Positions 44,960 through 54,285 of a stretch of DNA of 64,000 bases are shown here, in pieces. The stretch is from CAYQNU01 sp964419055 (lineage in GTDB: Bacteria > Bacteroidota > Bacteroidia > Flavobacteriales_D > Parvicellaceae): NCBI GenBank assembly GCA_964419055.1, contig CAYQNU010000003.1, forward strand, positions 196,460-260,459. The letters are read 5' to 3'. The notes below the pieces were generated by a model that worked only from the letters and a program-made list of their open reading frames with translations, was not told the origin of the DNA and ran no database searches. The first letter of the stretch is position 1, and every line of letters starts with the position of its first letter. Both the position numbers and the translations under genes were made by a program.

Positions 44960-45611
44960 ATCCTCTTTCGCCCGTTATAATTTCACCAACACTGCAATAA
45001 ATGTTTTTTTCTTGTGCTAATTTTTGTACCGTATACAAAAATTCTTGCTTATCCGATTCGGACATCAATTGTGTATCAACCAGTATGGGATATCCTAATT
45101 TGTTGATGAAATGAACATCTTTATGACGGGTTTCAATTTTTAATATTTCCGACCATCTAACCATAGTCAAATTGTTCGTTACCACCGAAATATTTCGATC
45201 GTTTAAAAGAACTTTATAGGGTTTTTTCAAAAATTGTATGCCCAAATGTAACACCCCTTCTAAAAAAAAAATTAAAAATACCCATCCCAAATAAGTGTAG
45301 TTAGGAAAGTAAAAAAATACTACCAATGCAAAAACTAAAAAGTAGGACGTAGAAAACAACTCAGAAAGTATAATTTTTTTAAATCCAAATAACGAAAGGT
45401 TATATCCTTTGGCTCTAATTCCCATAAATAAGGCCTGCCATCTTACATTAGATTTAAGTATAAGTAGGAAAATAAAAAAACTGGCTATACCTATTAAAAT
45501 TTCATTAATGAAGGGAATTTCAATATCCATCTCATCGTGATAAATAAAAAAAAGTAAAACGCCCGTCAAGATCAGCAGTACAATCGAAACACTATTTACA
45601 AATTTTATCAT
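44958..45611 (-). CDS. Small multi-pass membrane protein, uncharacterised
   Basis: The 217-residue protein has four hydrophobic segments (about residues 6-24, 36-52, 88-106 and 106-126) followed by a soluble C-terminal domain (about 130-217: VLLNDRNISVVTNNLTMVRWSEILKIETRHKDV) that resembles a bacterial PH-like domain, which is an inference from the strand pattern. The gene stop overlaps the T run of the terminator of the convergent barrel gene. The minus-strand -7-like TATCTTTG at 45616-45623 is only a few bases before the ATG, so its mRNA may be almost leaderless. Confidence 0.75.
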   Translation of the reverse strand: MIKFVNSVSIVLLILTGVLLFFIYHDEMDIEIPFINEILIGIASFFIFLLILKSNVRWQALFMGIRAKGYNLSLFGFKKIILSELFSTSYFLVFALVVFFYFPNYTYLGWVFLIFFLEGVLHLGIQFLKKPYKVLLNDRNISVVTNNLTMVRWSEILKIETRHKDVHFINKLGYPILVDTQLMSESDKQEFLYTVQKLAQEKNIYCSVGEIITGERG

Positions 45612-45653
45612 TTTGCAAAGATAGTTTAAGTTTTTAATAGTTAATTTGTATTG

Positions 45654-48600
45654 ATGAATATAAATACATTTGAAAATATAAAATGGTTAAATTGGACCTT
45701 TAAATGGGTTACATTATTTGTATGTTTATTTTTCAAACCTTTTTTTATCGCGCAGCAACCAGAAGTAGTCATCTCGGCTGGTCACACTGATTTTATTTCG
45801 GGCCTATCAATGAGTAGCGATGGAAAGTGGATTGCTTCTGCGAGTATAGATAAAACCATTAAAATTATCGATGCAGCATCCGGAAAAGAGTTGCGAACTT
45901 TTGCCGATCATAATCAACGCGTTCAATCGGTTAAATTTGACCCTTCCAATCGTTACATTTCGGGTTATATAGAAGGCGAAAGTATTGTGGTTTATGATGT
46001 TGTTTCGGGTAATTTAATTGCCAATTTTCCAAGTGAAGAAAGCGAATATTACTTTATGGATGAGGCCAATACCATCTTATACATTGATAAAGAGTCCTTT
46101 CTTACAAAAGTAAATTACCTGACAGGAGAGGAATATTTTAAATCTGAAATGGGTCTTTTTACAAATATTACGGTGTTACCAACAGACAAAACAATGGCAT
46201 TTGCCTATACTGTAGAAGGAGAATTGATGAAATTTGATTTAAAGTCCAAATCAATATCAAAAAAAATTAATCCATTTAATGGTTACAAATACCCAACTTG
46301 TCCTATACAATGCAGTAATGATGGTCAGTTTTTATTGTTTTCCTCTGATGGTAATACAAATGGAAAAGATGGACAATTACATGTGTTTTCGACCACCGAT
46401 TTAAAAAAAATAGGCGTATTAAAATTAGGAGAATCACGCATAACTGATTTTTGTTTTGATTATAGAAAACCGATTGTTACAGCTACCGAGCATAACGGTG
46501 CTACAGTAGTTTTTGATCTCGAAAAAATGAAAGAAATTTCACGATATCGATTGAGTGATGTATTTAGTTCTTATGCCATTTCAGCACATCCTTTCGAAGA
46601 TGTTATTTTATTGGGTGAGTCAAATGCCATACATTATGTTGACCGATTGACTGGAAGACGTGTTAAATCATTTAACGCCTTGGGTCAACGCATTTATAAC
46701 ATGACCTACGACCAAAAAGGAAAATATTTAGTTACAGCTGCGCGAGATTTAAAATTAAAAATTTGGGATCTTGAACAAAATAAAATCATTCATTCATTTT
46801 ACGGATTTTTTCCAGTAGCTTTTTCTCCAAATGGGAAAGAATTTGTGAGTATGCACAACGCTATTGAAATGGCTTTGTGGGATGCTGCAACTGGAGAAAA
46901 AAAGACCGTTTTACCTACAGAAGGAGAATTAATTCAAAATATTAGTTTCAATAAAGAAGGTACGCTACTGTCAGGAGCAGGTTTTCAAGGGATTGTTAGA
47001 GTTTGGGACATGAAAACCCAAAAGCAAATTCACAGCTTCAAAGGACATGCGGGCGGTATATATGGAACATCATTTCATCCTGACAATCAACTGTTGGCAA
47101 GCTGCGGTATGGATAATACCGTAAGGATTTGGGATCTGAAGGCTGGCAAACAAATTAAACAATTGCAAGACCAAACCATCGTGATAAGTGATGTAAAATT
47201 TAGTCCAAATGGACTGTATTTAGCTGCCTCATCTTGGGATAAAACGATAAAAATATATCGTGTAGCCGATTGGCAATTAGTGCACACATTGGAAGGACAT
47301 ACCAATATGATTTCAACAATTGATTTCAGCGCTGACAGCAGATTTTTGGCCAGTGGTGCAGGAAATAATGCAGTAGCAAAAGCCGATAATTCGGTAATTG
47401 TTTGGAATGTAGAATCTGGAAAAGAGGTTTGTAAATTCACCGGGCATACGGGAGCTATTAATAAAGTTATTTTTGATAAAATTTCAACACATATTTATAG
47501 TACTGGTGATGATGGTACGGTTAAAGTTTGGGACTATTTAACTTGTCAAGAAATAGCCACAATGATTAATGTAGGCGATATAGATTATTGTGTACTTACA
47601 CCTGATAATTATTACATGTCTTCAAGAGGTGCTTTAGATGGTATTTCATTTAGAATTGGGGCAGATTTATATCCTTTTGAGCAGTTTGATTTGAAACTCA
47701 ATCGTCCCGATATTGTTTGCAGTAGATTAGGCAAAACGCCACAGGGCTTAATAAATGCCTATGAATATTTGTATAATAAAAGATTGCGAAAAAATGGATT
47801 TAATGAAAGTGAATTGGCAGACGATTATACGGTTCCAAAACTGAATATTACCACAAAGAATTTGCCCTTAATGACGGACCAACGCACGCTCAAGTTTGAT
47901 ATCAGTGCGGTTGATGAAAATTATTTACTGAAAAGAATCAACGTTTTTGTTAATGATGTCCCCGTTTTTGGTTCTATGGGCATTGATCTTAAAAGTTACT
48001 CAACAAAATCGCTCAGTTATGAACTAGAATTACAATTGGCACCTGGCGAAAATAAAGTCCAAGTTTCGGTTCACAATGAAAAAGGAGCTGAATCGCTGCA
48101 GCGCACCTTTTCAGTAGTTTATACCAATGAGGCCGTTAAAGGCAATTTATATTTGATAACAATCGGGGTGAGTAATTACAAATCAAAAGAATTTAATCTT
48201 ACCTATCCATCAAAGGATGCTAAAGACATCGAAATGGCTATGTTAAGAAACAAGTCATTATATAATCAAGTTATTGTAAAATCATTGATTGATGAATCGG
48301 TCACAAAAGAAAATATTGCTGATTTGAATAGCTTTTTGGCTGGAGCATCGGTAGATGATGTAGTGATTATATTTGTGGCAGGACATGGTATTTTGGATGA
48401 AAATTATGACTATTTTTTTGCTACACATGATATTGATTTCAACAATCCAAAAGAAAGGGGATTAGCCTATGAAGTGTTGGAAGGTTTATTGTCTCGAACA
48501 AGAGCTTATCGTAAGTTGCTAATTATGGATACCTGCCATAGCGGTGAATTGGATAAAGAAGAAGTGGAGCAATCTGAAAATGAAGATGTGCGTGTAGGTG

Positions 48601-48962
48601 ATGTGCAATTTAGAGCGGTGGGAACGTCTGTAAAAATGAAAGATGGTTTTGGGGTTGAAAATGCCAACGAATTAATGGAAATGTTATTTTCTGATGTACG
48701 AAAAGGTACGGGTGCAACTGTAATTTCAAGTTCGGGTGGTGTAGAGTTTGCGATGGAAAGTGCCGAATGGAAAAATGGATTATTTACCTATTGCTTTATA
48801 AATGGACTCAACGAAAAATCAACCGATAGCAATGCGGATGGAATCATCACTGTTTCCGAAATACGCTCTTATGTGTATAAAAATGTAAATCTCCTTTCAA
48901 GAGGTAAACAAAAACCAACTGCTCGAAGTGAAAATTTAAGTGTTGATTTTAGGGTTTGGTAA
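45654..48962 (+). CDS. Exported WD40-repeat protein with C-terminal caspase-like peptidase domain
   Basis: An N-terminal hydrophobic segment (WVTLFVCLFFKPFFIAQ, to about residue 33) marks export. Residues about 40-660 are WD40-type repeats (HTDFISGLSMSSDGKWIASASIDKTIKI, ASCGMDNTVRIWDL, YSTGDDGTVKVWDY), probably two propellers. An Ig-like linker follows, and from about residue 845 a C14 caspase domain: GVSNYKSKEFNLTYPSKDAKDI, FVAGHG with His911 and MDTCHSGE with Cys961, the catalytic dyad, giving 1102 residues. The preferred start is the ATG at 45654 rather than the TTG at 45651. No T9SS tail. Substrate and location (probably periplasmic) are unproven. Confidence 0.92.
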   Translation: MNINTFENIKWLNWTFKWVTLFVCLFFKPFFIAQQPEVVISAGHTDFISGLSMSSDGKWIASASIDKTIKIIDAASGKELRTFADHNQRVQSVKFDPSNRYISGYIEGESIVVYDVVSGNLIANFPSEESEYYFMDEANTILYIDKESFLTKVNYLTGEEYFKSEMGLFTNITVLPTDKTMAFAYTVEGELMKFDLKSKSISKKINPFNGYKYPTCPIQCSNDGQFLLFSSDGNTNGKDGQLHVFSTTDLKKIGVLKLGESRITDFCFDYRKPIVTATEHNGATVVFDLEKMKEISRYRLSDVFSSYAISAHPFEDVILLGESNAIHYVDRLTGRRVKSFNALGQRIYNMTYDQKGKYLVTAARDLKLKIWDLEQNKIIHSFYGFFPVAFSPNGKEFVSMHNAIEMALWDAATGEKKTVLPTEGELIQNISFNKEGTLLSGAGFQGIVRVWDMKTQKQIHSFKGHAGGIYGTSFHPDNQLLASCGMDNTVRIWDLKAGKQIKQLQDQTIVISDVKFSPNGLYLAASSWDKTIKIYRVADWQLVHTLEGHTNMISTIDFSADSRFLASGAGNNAVAKADNSVIVWNVESGKEVCKFTGHTGAINKVIFDKISTHIYSTGDDGTVKVWDYLTCQEIATMINVGDIDYCVLTPDNYYMSSRGALDGISFRIGADLYPFEQFDLKLNRPDIVCSRLGKTPQGLINAYEYLYNKRLRKNGFNESELADDYTVPKLNITTKNLPLMTDQRTLKFDISAVDENYLLKRINVFVNDVPVFGSMGIDLKSYSTKSLSYELELQLAPGENKVQVSVHNEKGAESLQRTFSVVYTNEAVKGNLYLITIGVSNYKSKEFNLTYPSKDAKDIEMAMLRNKSLYNQVIVKSLIDESVTKENIADLNSFLAGASVDDVVIIFVAGHGILDENYDYFFATHDIDFNNPKERGLAYEVLEGLLSRTRAYRKLLIMDTCHSGELDKEEVEQSENEDVRVGDVQFRAVGTSVKMKDGFGVENANELMEMLFSDVRKGTGATVISSSGGVEFAMESAEWKNGLFTYCFINGLNEKSTDSNADGIITVSEIRSYVYKNVNLLSRGKQKPTARSENLSVDFRVW

Positions 48963-48968
48963 TTAATA

Positions 48969-49454
48969 CTAGAGTATTATATTCCTTCTTATACTCTCGG
49001 TCAAACAAATTATGGTATCGGTACGCATTACACTGCCAATGGATTGTATTTTGTGATTGAGCACATCATATAAATGGCGGGTATTTTTACTATGAATCTT
49101 TAAGAATATGGAATAATCACCTGTTGTGAAATAGGCTTCGGTAACTTCAGGAATCTTTTTTAATTCCAAAATCACCTTTTCATAGTCTGATCCGTGTTCC
49201 AAATAAACACCTAAAAATGCGGTCAAATCGTAACCCAGTTTTTGTACATCAATTAACAAGGTACTGCCATTTACTACACCCATTTCTTCGAGTTTTCGCA
49301 TCCTCACATGAACGGTTCCTGCAGATACAATGAGTCGTTTAGCAATTTCGGTATAAGGCAAGCGGGCGTCTTTAATAAGCATATTTAAAATGGCCTTATC
49401 TATGTCATCAATTTGATAACTATCGGATTCGTAATTTGGAATACTTTTTTTCAT
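48969..49454 (-). CDS. Lrp/AsnC-family transcriptional regulator
   Basis: The 161-residue protein has an N-terminal HTH (DIDKAILNMLIKDARLPYTEIAKRLIVSAGTVHVRMRKLEEMGVV, about residues 17-60) and a C-terminal RAM ligand-binding domain (AFLGVYLEHGSDYEKVILELKKIPEVTEAYFTTGDYSIFLKIHS). Such proteins sense amino acids and regulate amino-acid metabolism genes as dimers to octamers. It ends 7 bases from the convergent WD40-caspase stop. The upstream region between it and the next gene contains GTAAC/GTTAC inverted elements and the candidate small RNA. Confidence 0.93.
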   Translation of the reverse strand: MKKSIPNYESDSYQIDDIDKAILNMLIKDARLPYTEIAKRLIVSAGTVHVRMRKLEEMGVVNGSTLLIDVQKLGYDLTAFLGVYLEHGSDYEKVILELKKIPEVTEAYFTTGDYSIFLKIHSKNTRHLYDVLNHKIQSIGSVMRTDTIICLTESIRRNIIL

Positions 49455-49554
49455 GTATATTTATTTAATTATCAAAAATAACAACTATTTTTTACATATT
49501 TCATAAAAATATACTGCTTTTCGTAACATTTTTTTATTATTACGTTACATTCAT

Positions 49555-49562
49555 TACATTTG
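49555..49562 (+). promoter_or_regulatory. -7 element of the candidate small RNA
   Basis: TACATTTG matches TAnnTTTG. The upstream part has CGTTACATTCAT, similar to the aspS upstream repeats, rather than a clear TTG. Confidence 0.5.
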
Positions 49563-49567
49563 TATTA

Positions 49568-49732
49568 ATAATATTGAATCAAAAAGAACTAACCAGTGTA
49601 CCATTTTATATAAAACGCATTTAAGAAGCTAGTGGTTCGTAGCAGACCATGTAGACAAGAGGTAGTAGTCTTTTGTAGTTTGCAAAGCTCAGTTTGGGGA
49701 GGGGTCCCCAAATTGGGCTTTGTGTTTTTTTT
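49568..49732 (+). ncRNA. Candidate independent small RNA
   Basis: A transcript from about 49568 (after the -7 element) to the terminator at 49683-49732 would be about 165 nt. It contains small hairpin-forming words (TGGT...ACCA at 49632-49648, a TTTTATATAAAA palindrome at about 49605-49616) and an AUG directly followed by UAG, but no ORF that would be translated. The following gene has its own promoter after the terminator, so the RNA is unlikely to be just a leader. I do not recognise it as 6S, SRP, tmRNA or RNase P RNA. Transcription is inferred. Confidence 0.4.
49683..49732 (+). terminator. Very strong intrinsic terminator with GGGG loop
   Basis: An uninterrupted 18-pair stem (two G-U pairs) from CAAAGCTCAGTTTGGGGA (49683-49700) and its complement (49705-49722), closed by GGGG, is followed by GT and eight T. 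It is far stronger and more GC-rich than the other hairpins here. Confidence 0.9.
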
Positions 49733-49779
49733 AAACTATTCGAAATTAACTATTGAGTGTGGACATCCATTCCATTTTG

Positions 49780-49812
49780 TTGACTATGCTGCTGTAATGC
49801 ACCGTATTTTTG
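49780..49812 (+). promoter_or_regulatory. Promoter of the propeller-protein gene
   Basis: TTG (49780-49782), a 22-base spacer and TATTTTTG (49805-49812) fit the consensus; the ATG at 49832 follows after 19 bases. Confidence 0.65.
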
Positions 49813-49831
49813 ACCTTGATATCGTGTATTT

Positions 49832-52525
49832 ATGTCAAAAAAACTATTAATAGGAGGTGTAATTGCCTTATTTATTGGGTTGATTGTTTTTTCTTACAGT
49901 TTCCTTTTAGCTGAACGAACCAAACAAAAACAACCACTTGAAGCCATTCCGGTTTCGGCATGTATACTCATTGAAAGTATGCACCTGAAAGATACTTGGG
50001 CACATGTTTCTGCTACTAATTTGGTCTATTCTCAAGCTACATTTAATACTCAAGTAGCACTTTTTGATCAACAATTACGATTTGCAGATTCATTGATTCA
50101 ACAAGATTCTGTGCTTCTCCCTTTATTTAATAACAATCCTAGTGCGGTTTCATTTCACCCTTTGGAGGATGGTTCTAAATGGAATTATTTTTTTGCCACT
50201 AGAGGAACGCCTCATCAAAGTAAGGCTGTTCAAAATCTATTATCCGCTCAATCAAAGAATGAATCTGTAGAAAAAACACACCTTGATTTTACTTATTATG
50301 TATATGAAACCAATGGCAATTTGTTTGTTTATTCTTATGTAGCACCTTTGGTACTATTTTCAAATTCGGAGGAGGTTATGAAGGAAAGTTTGACCCAATT
50401 AGAATCGGGCCATTCGCTTTTGAAAAACGATGATTTTCTAAAAGTACGTCAAAATTATAGCGGATCCGTTTCACTTCGCACCTATATTAATGTAACATCT
50501 GCCAAAAATGTAGTCTCCAAATGGCTCAATGAAGAGGGCGTTTTGGCCCTAAATACAGCTCAAAAGACCTTGCCTCAGTGGTTGTCTTTTGATTTAACTG
50601 CAAAAGCGGATGCACTCATTTTTTCGGGTTATGGTTGGTCTACTCATCTTGAATCTCTAGATGAGGCCGTTGAACAAGAACCTACGTTTCAAAGTTGCTT
50701 GCCCAACCCAATTTTACAATTAAACAGTGCTACTTACTCTTCAATTAAGGAATTACTTTCAAAAACGGATAGTTCATTGTTGGCAAAACTTGCTCAACAG
50801 TGTGACTGTGAATTAGGTTCATCCATTGAAAGTTGGTTTGGAGGAGAGACATTGAAAATTAAATTTAAAACAGAAAACAATCCAACTTCTATTGCCTATT
50901 TTCTTTCGGCCAATGATGAAGCTAATTTGATGGGGCAACTCACCCAGTTTGGAGTTGATGAAAGTAAACCAACTAAACTATTTGGTAGTTATGCATTTCC
51001 AATAAATAATTTTGGTTTGCTTCAATTGTTTGGATTTGAAGGAATCGACACAACCAATTGTACGCATTTTGCTCAAATTGGCGAATTTGCAGTATTTTCA
51101 AATTTGGAAGGACTTCGTTCTATTGAAGGTACTTTTCAATCAAATTTGACCACTATAAACGAAAACAATTTCCTCACATTTCAATCAAAATTATTATCTC
51201 TTTATGCTCAAAAAACCAATTATTATCTAGTTCCCGTATTATTTGAAATATGGAAAAATAAAATAAAACCGGAATATTCTGAAACACTATCTCAAATAGA
51301 AAAAGATTTATCGGCTTTACAAGCAATAGGAATACAAACGAGTGGAATTGGAAAACAATTGAATTACATAACTTTAGTAGTAAATAGCAACCCAGGTGGC
51401 CAAAAAGTGAGTCAACCTATTGTTTCTCCAAAAGATGAATTTTTATGGACGGTAATGATGAAAAATGAAATTACTCGTTCACCAGAATTAATTAAGAACC
51501 ACCAAACCAACACGTATGAAATTGTCATACAAGACGTGGAGAATTCTTTACATTTGATAAGTCCAACTGGGAAAGTAAAATGGTCAAAACCGCTAAATGA
51601 ACCCATAATGGGTGCTATACGTCAAATAGACATTTACAATAATGGAAAATTGCAGTTGGTATTTAATACGGCTTCCAAAATATATTGTATCGATATCAAT
51701 GGAAATAGTGTAAGCGGATATCCCATTAAATTACCTTCAAATGCTTCCAATTCGGTTGCTATTATGGATTATGAGAATAAACATGACTATAGATACTTAA
51801 TTGCAACGGTTGATAACAAAATACTTAATTATGATAAATCGGGATTACCCGTAAAGGGTTGGAATTCAAAGGGTACTAAATCATTAGTTGTTAATCCTAT
51901 TGAGCATTTCATCACCGCAGGAAAGGATTATTTATATGCCACTGATATTAATGGTTTCGTTTATCTTTTAGACAGAAAAGGTACTGTACGTCAAACGGTA
52001 AGTGGTAGTTTTAAGGCAGCAAATCAAGAATTAGTCTATTTACAAAAGGGACATTCTTTAGAAAATTGTAAAATTGTCTATTTAAATTCAACTAATCAAC
52101 TAGAAGAATTTAGCTTAGTAAGCAAAACATCAAAGTTAACCCAAGATACAGCAGCAATTAGCGCATTTTGGCCAATGGATGTTGATGGAGATAATAAAAA
52201 GGAATGGGTTGCAGCCACTCAAACCAAAATGGTGGTTTATAATAGTGAAAAACAAATTGTTTATGCCGAAAACTTTGGCTTTCCTGTCTTTAATTCTATA
52301 AGAGTGGCTGGAATTCAAAAGAAGTATATTATTGTGGAAGACAGTCAAAACAATACGTTAATTGTCTATAATCATAAATTTGAAAAATTAACAACCTTCA
52401 AGGCTAAGGCATCAAAAAGTGCCACCATTGGTGACTTGAACAACGATGGTAAAGATGATTTAGTGACCATTATTAATGGAAAAGAAATTATCAGCTATAC
52501 CTTAGGAGCGTTATATGGAATATAA
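49832..52525 (+). CDS. Membrane-anchored DUF3352-like protein with C-terminal beta-propeller
   Basis: The 897-residue protein has one N-terminal membrane anchor (KLLIGGVIALFIGLIVFSYSF, about residues 4-25). Residues about 35-530 resemble the DUF3352 type of large uncharacterised exported domain (IPVSACILIESMHLKD, GSVSLRTYINVTS). The C-terminal 350 residues look like a beta-propeller: repeated short strands such as GKVKWSKPLNEPIMGAIRQIDIYNNG, FWPMDVDGDNKKEWVAA and IGDLNNDGKDDLV, with calcium-binding-like aspartates. It would face the periplasm. Role unknown; the convergent next gene is a lipoprotein. Confidence 0.8.
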   Translation: MSKKLLIGGVIALFIGLIVFSYSFLLAERTKQKQPLEAIPVSACILIESMHLKDTWAHVSATNLVYSQATFNTQVALFDQQLRFADSLIQQDSVLLPLFNNNPSAVSFHPLEDGSKWNYFFATRGTPHQSKAVQNLLSAQSKNESVEKTHLDFTYYVYETNGNLFVYSYVAPLVLFSNSEEVMKESLTQLESGHSLLKNDDFLKVRQNYSGSVSLRTYINVTSAKNVVSKWLNEEGVLALNTAQKTLPQWLSFDLTAKADALIFSGYGWSTHLESLDEAVEQEPTFQSCLPNPILQLNSATYSSIKELLSKTDSSLLAKLAQQCDCELGSSIESWFGGETLKIKFKTENNPTSIAYFLSANDEANLMGQLTQFGVDESKPTKLFGSYAFPINNFGLLQLFGFEGIDTTNCTHFAQIGEFAVFSNLEGLRSIEGTFQSNLTTINENNFLTFQSKLLSLYAQKTNYYLVPVLFEIWKNKIKPEYSETLSQIEKDLSALQAIGIQTSGIGKQLNYITLVVNSNPGGQKVSQPIVSPKDEFLWTVMMKNEITRSPELIKNHQTNTYEIVIQDVENSLHLISPTGKVKWSKPLNEPIMGAIRQIDIYNNGKLQLVFNTASKIYCIDINGNSVSGYPIKLPSNASNSVAIMDYENKHDYRYLIATVDNKILNYDKSGLPVKGWNSKGTKSLVVNPIEHFITAGKDYLYATDINGFVYLLDRKGTVRQTVSGSFKAANQELVYLQKGHSLENCKIVYLNSTNQLEEFSLVSKTSKLTQDTAAISAFWPMDVDGDNKKEWVAATQTKMVVYNSEKQIVYAENFGFPVFNSIRVAGIQKKYIIVEDSQNNTLIVYNHKFEKLTTFKAKASKSATIGDLNNDGKDDLVTIINGKEIISYTLGALYGI

Positions 52526-52550
52526 ATCCTACAAAAAAAATTCACTTTTG

Positions 52551-53138
52551 CTATTCTAATTCTAAAAACTCAACAAAACTTACGAAATCCTCTTGTTCGA
52601 CTACGGAACAGTTGTTACAGTTTTTAATCATCAGATTTATGACGCTTACTTTTGTAACGCCTTCTTCCTTGAGTTGGCTTTTGTAGCCAGATCGTAAATG
52701 AAATAACCAGAAATCATATTCCGGGCCTCCCAATTGCTGAAGTTGCCTAATCGTTTCGGAAGGGAATTCCATTAACTTAGCAAACCAAAAAGATTGCAAA
52801 ACAACGTGTACTTCTTGAGGAAATTGATGCGTTATATCGTAATTAATTTTGGTTAGGTATTCAAAGTTTTTGGATCTGTAGGAACTATCTTTATCAAGTA
52901 GGTTTTTCATCATTTGAATAAAAAGTTCATTTGGTATAGCCAAAACACTGTCTTGATCTATTAATATGAAAGCTTTTTCAATATTCATATCTCCTTCAAC
53001 GATTGCGTAATACTCTTCACCATCTATTGTCGAAAGCAAGGGTTCTACTTCTTCATCTTCCTCATTCAAACAACTTGAAAAACTGATGAACAAAAGGCCA
53101 ATAAAAAACCATTTAAAGAAAGACTTTTTTATCTTCAT
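52551..53138 (-). CDS. Lipoprotein, uncharacterised
   Basis: The 195-residue protein has a lipoprotein signal peptide ending in SFSSC, so C23 is the likely lipid attachment site, followed by an acidic stretch (NEEDEEVEPLL). The mature part has no domain I recognise; the C-terminus includes KNCNNCSVV, two cysteines two residues apart. Its ATG overlaps the ctaA stop by 4 bases, so it is translated together with heme A synthase. A helper role in cytochrome oxidase biogenesis is only a hypothesis. Confidence 0.75.
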   Translation of the reverse strand: MKIKKSFFKWFFIGLLFISFSSCLNEEDEEVEPLLSTIDGEEYYAIVEGDMNIEKAFILIDQDSVLAIPNELFIQMMKNLLDKDSSYRSKNFEYLTKINYDITHQFPQEVHVVLQSFWFAKLMEFPSETIRQLQQLGGPEYDFWLFHLRSGYKSQLKEEGVTKVSVINLMIKNCNNCSVVEQEDFVSFVEFLELE

Positions 53139-54178
53139 GAATGTTTAGGATTTGAATAGTTTCTTGAATTTATTTGGTCTAACAAGGCGTCAAATAAAAG
53201 ACCGATTAACACCATCGATAAAACGAGATGTGTGGGTTGTAAAAAAGCCGCAATATCTAAAACACTAAACAATTTACCCACAATTGCTTCAATGAAAATT
53301 ATGCTTACTATACCGTATATTTTTTTACTAGGAATGCGTTCCTTATAATTCAAATAAACCATAAAAATTGCCATTAATAAAAAAGCAATGGCTAACGAAC
53401 GATGATAGATATAAGTGTTGTTGAGATGGGATATAATTGAACTGCGATCAACTACTTTAATTAATTCATCTACTTGTTGACGCACTTGAGTTCCCCAAAA
53501 TGTTTGTATTACCATTAGAGCCAATCCTATAATTAATAACAGTTGAACTTTTTTATTATATTTAGGATTAGACATACTTTCTGTCATTACAGTTGTTCTT
53601 TTTTTGTAAATGATATTCAAAAACAATAATTGAATGATAATCATAACAATAGCCAGCATCATGTGCACACTCAAAACCCAAGGCACAATGTTGGTAGCTA
53701 CCACCATAGCGCCAAACCAAGCTTGAAAAAGCGTAATTAGCAGAAGTATAAAACCTATTAATGCCGCCCATTTAATTCGTTTAAATTGCAGGGATACTAC
53801 GATTAATTGAACGAGTATTAATAAACCTGCCAAAACCCCCGTCAGTCTATTTATATATTCTGTCCAAGTATTAAAAACGCTAAAGTCTTGCTCTTTTAGC
53901 AAGGATTTATCTTCAACTAATTCCTTTGCCTTTTCTTTAAAACCTAAAGAAGTCAGGAAAGCGGCAAAACGACTTATTTTTTGTTCTCTTTTTGAGGCGT
54001 AAATTTCTTTATAATTCGATGGCAATTGATCAATACTGGTTGGTGGAATATACTGGTCAAAACATTTTGGCCAATCAGGACATCCCATTCCAGAACCAGT
54101 CATTCGCACTACTCCTCCTGCAACTATAACTAAATAAATTGAAATTAAGGTAGCAATACTTAAGTAATATAGTTTCAC
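53135..54178 (-). CDS. ctaA: Heme A synthase (COX15/CtaA family)
   Basis: This polytopic enzyme hydroxylates the methyl of heme O to give heme A for cytochrome oxidase. The 347-residue protein has about eight membrane segments. The first is followed by GGVVRMTGSGMGCPDWPKC, the conserved start of the family; conserved histidines appear in VHMMLA, YHRSLA and PTHLVL. The stretch between helices 1 and 2 has a longer soluble loop than E. coli-like relatives, as is usual in Bacteroidota. It overlaps the lipoprotein gene by 4 bases. Confidence 0.93.
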   Translation of the reverse strand: MKLYYLSIATLISIYLVIVAGGVVRMTGSGMGCPDWPKCFDQYIPPTSIDQLPSNYKEIYASKREQKISRFAAFLTSLGFKEKAKELVEDKSLLKEQDFSVFNTWTEYINRLTGVLAGLLILVQLIVVSLQFKRIKWAALIGFILLLITLFQAWFGAMVVATNIVPWVLSVHMMLAIVMIIIQLLFLNIIYKKRTTVMTESMSNPKYNKKVQLLLIIGLALMVIQTFWGTQVRQQVDELIKVVDRSSIISHLNNTYIYHRSLAIAFLLMAIFMVYLNYKERIPSKKIYGIVSIIFIEAIVGKLFSVLDIAAFLQPTHLVLSMVLIGLLFDALLDQINSRNYSNPKHS

Positions 54179-54233
54179 TATAAATGATTTTTATGATTTA
54201 CAAAATTACATTATTCACTGTTATAAATAACCC

Positions 54234-54264
54234 TTGTTAACTCGAATATTTTCGATTACTTTTG
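54234..54264 (+). promoter_or_regulatory. Promoter of the flavin reductase gene
   Basis: TTG (54234-54236), a 20-base spacer and TACTTTTG (54257-54264) match the consensus. The ATG at 54286 follows after 21 bases. Confidence 0.78.
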
Positions 54265-54285
54265 CAATTTATACTCAATATAATT

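Larger units (their letters stand above)
49455..49831. other. 377-base intergenic region with promoters, small RNA candidate and terminator
   Basis: This stretch holds, from left to right, the minus-strand regulator's upstream region (TATTTTTG on the minus strand at about 49476-49483), inverted GTAAC/GTTAC words, a plus-strand -7 element (49555-49562), the small RNA candidate, its terminator, and the promoter of the downstream gene (49780-49812). No convincing protein-coding frame is visible. Confidence 0.7.

Noticed and set aside
49632..49850. 72-residue frame MVRSRPCRQEV...
   Set aside because: It runs through the strong terminator hairpin and into the next gene's start, with no family features.
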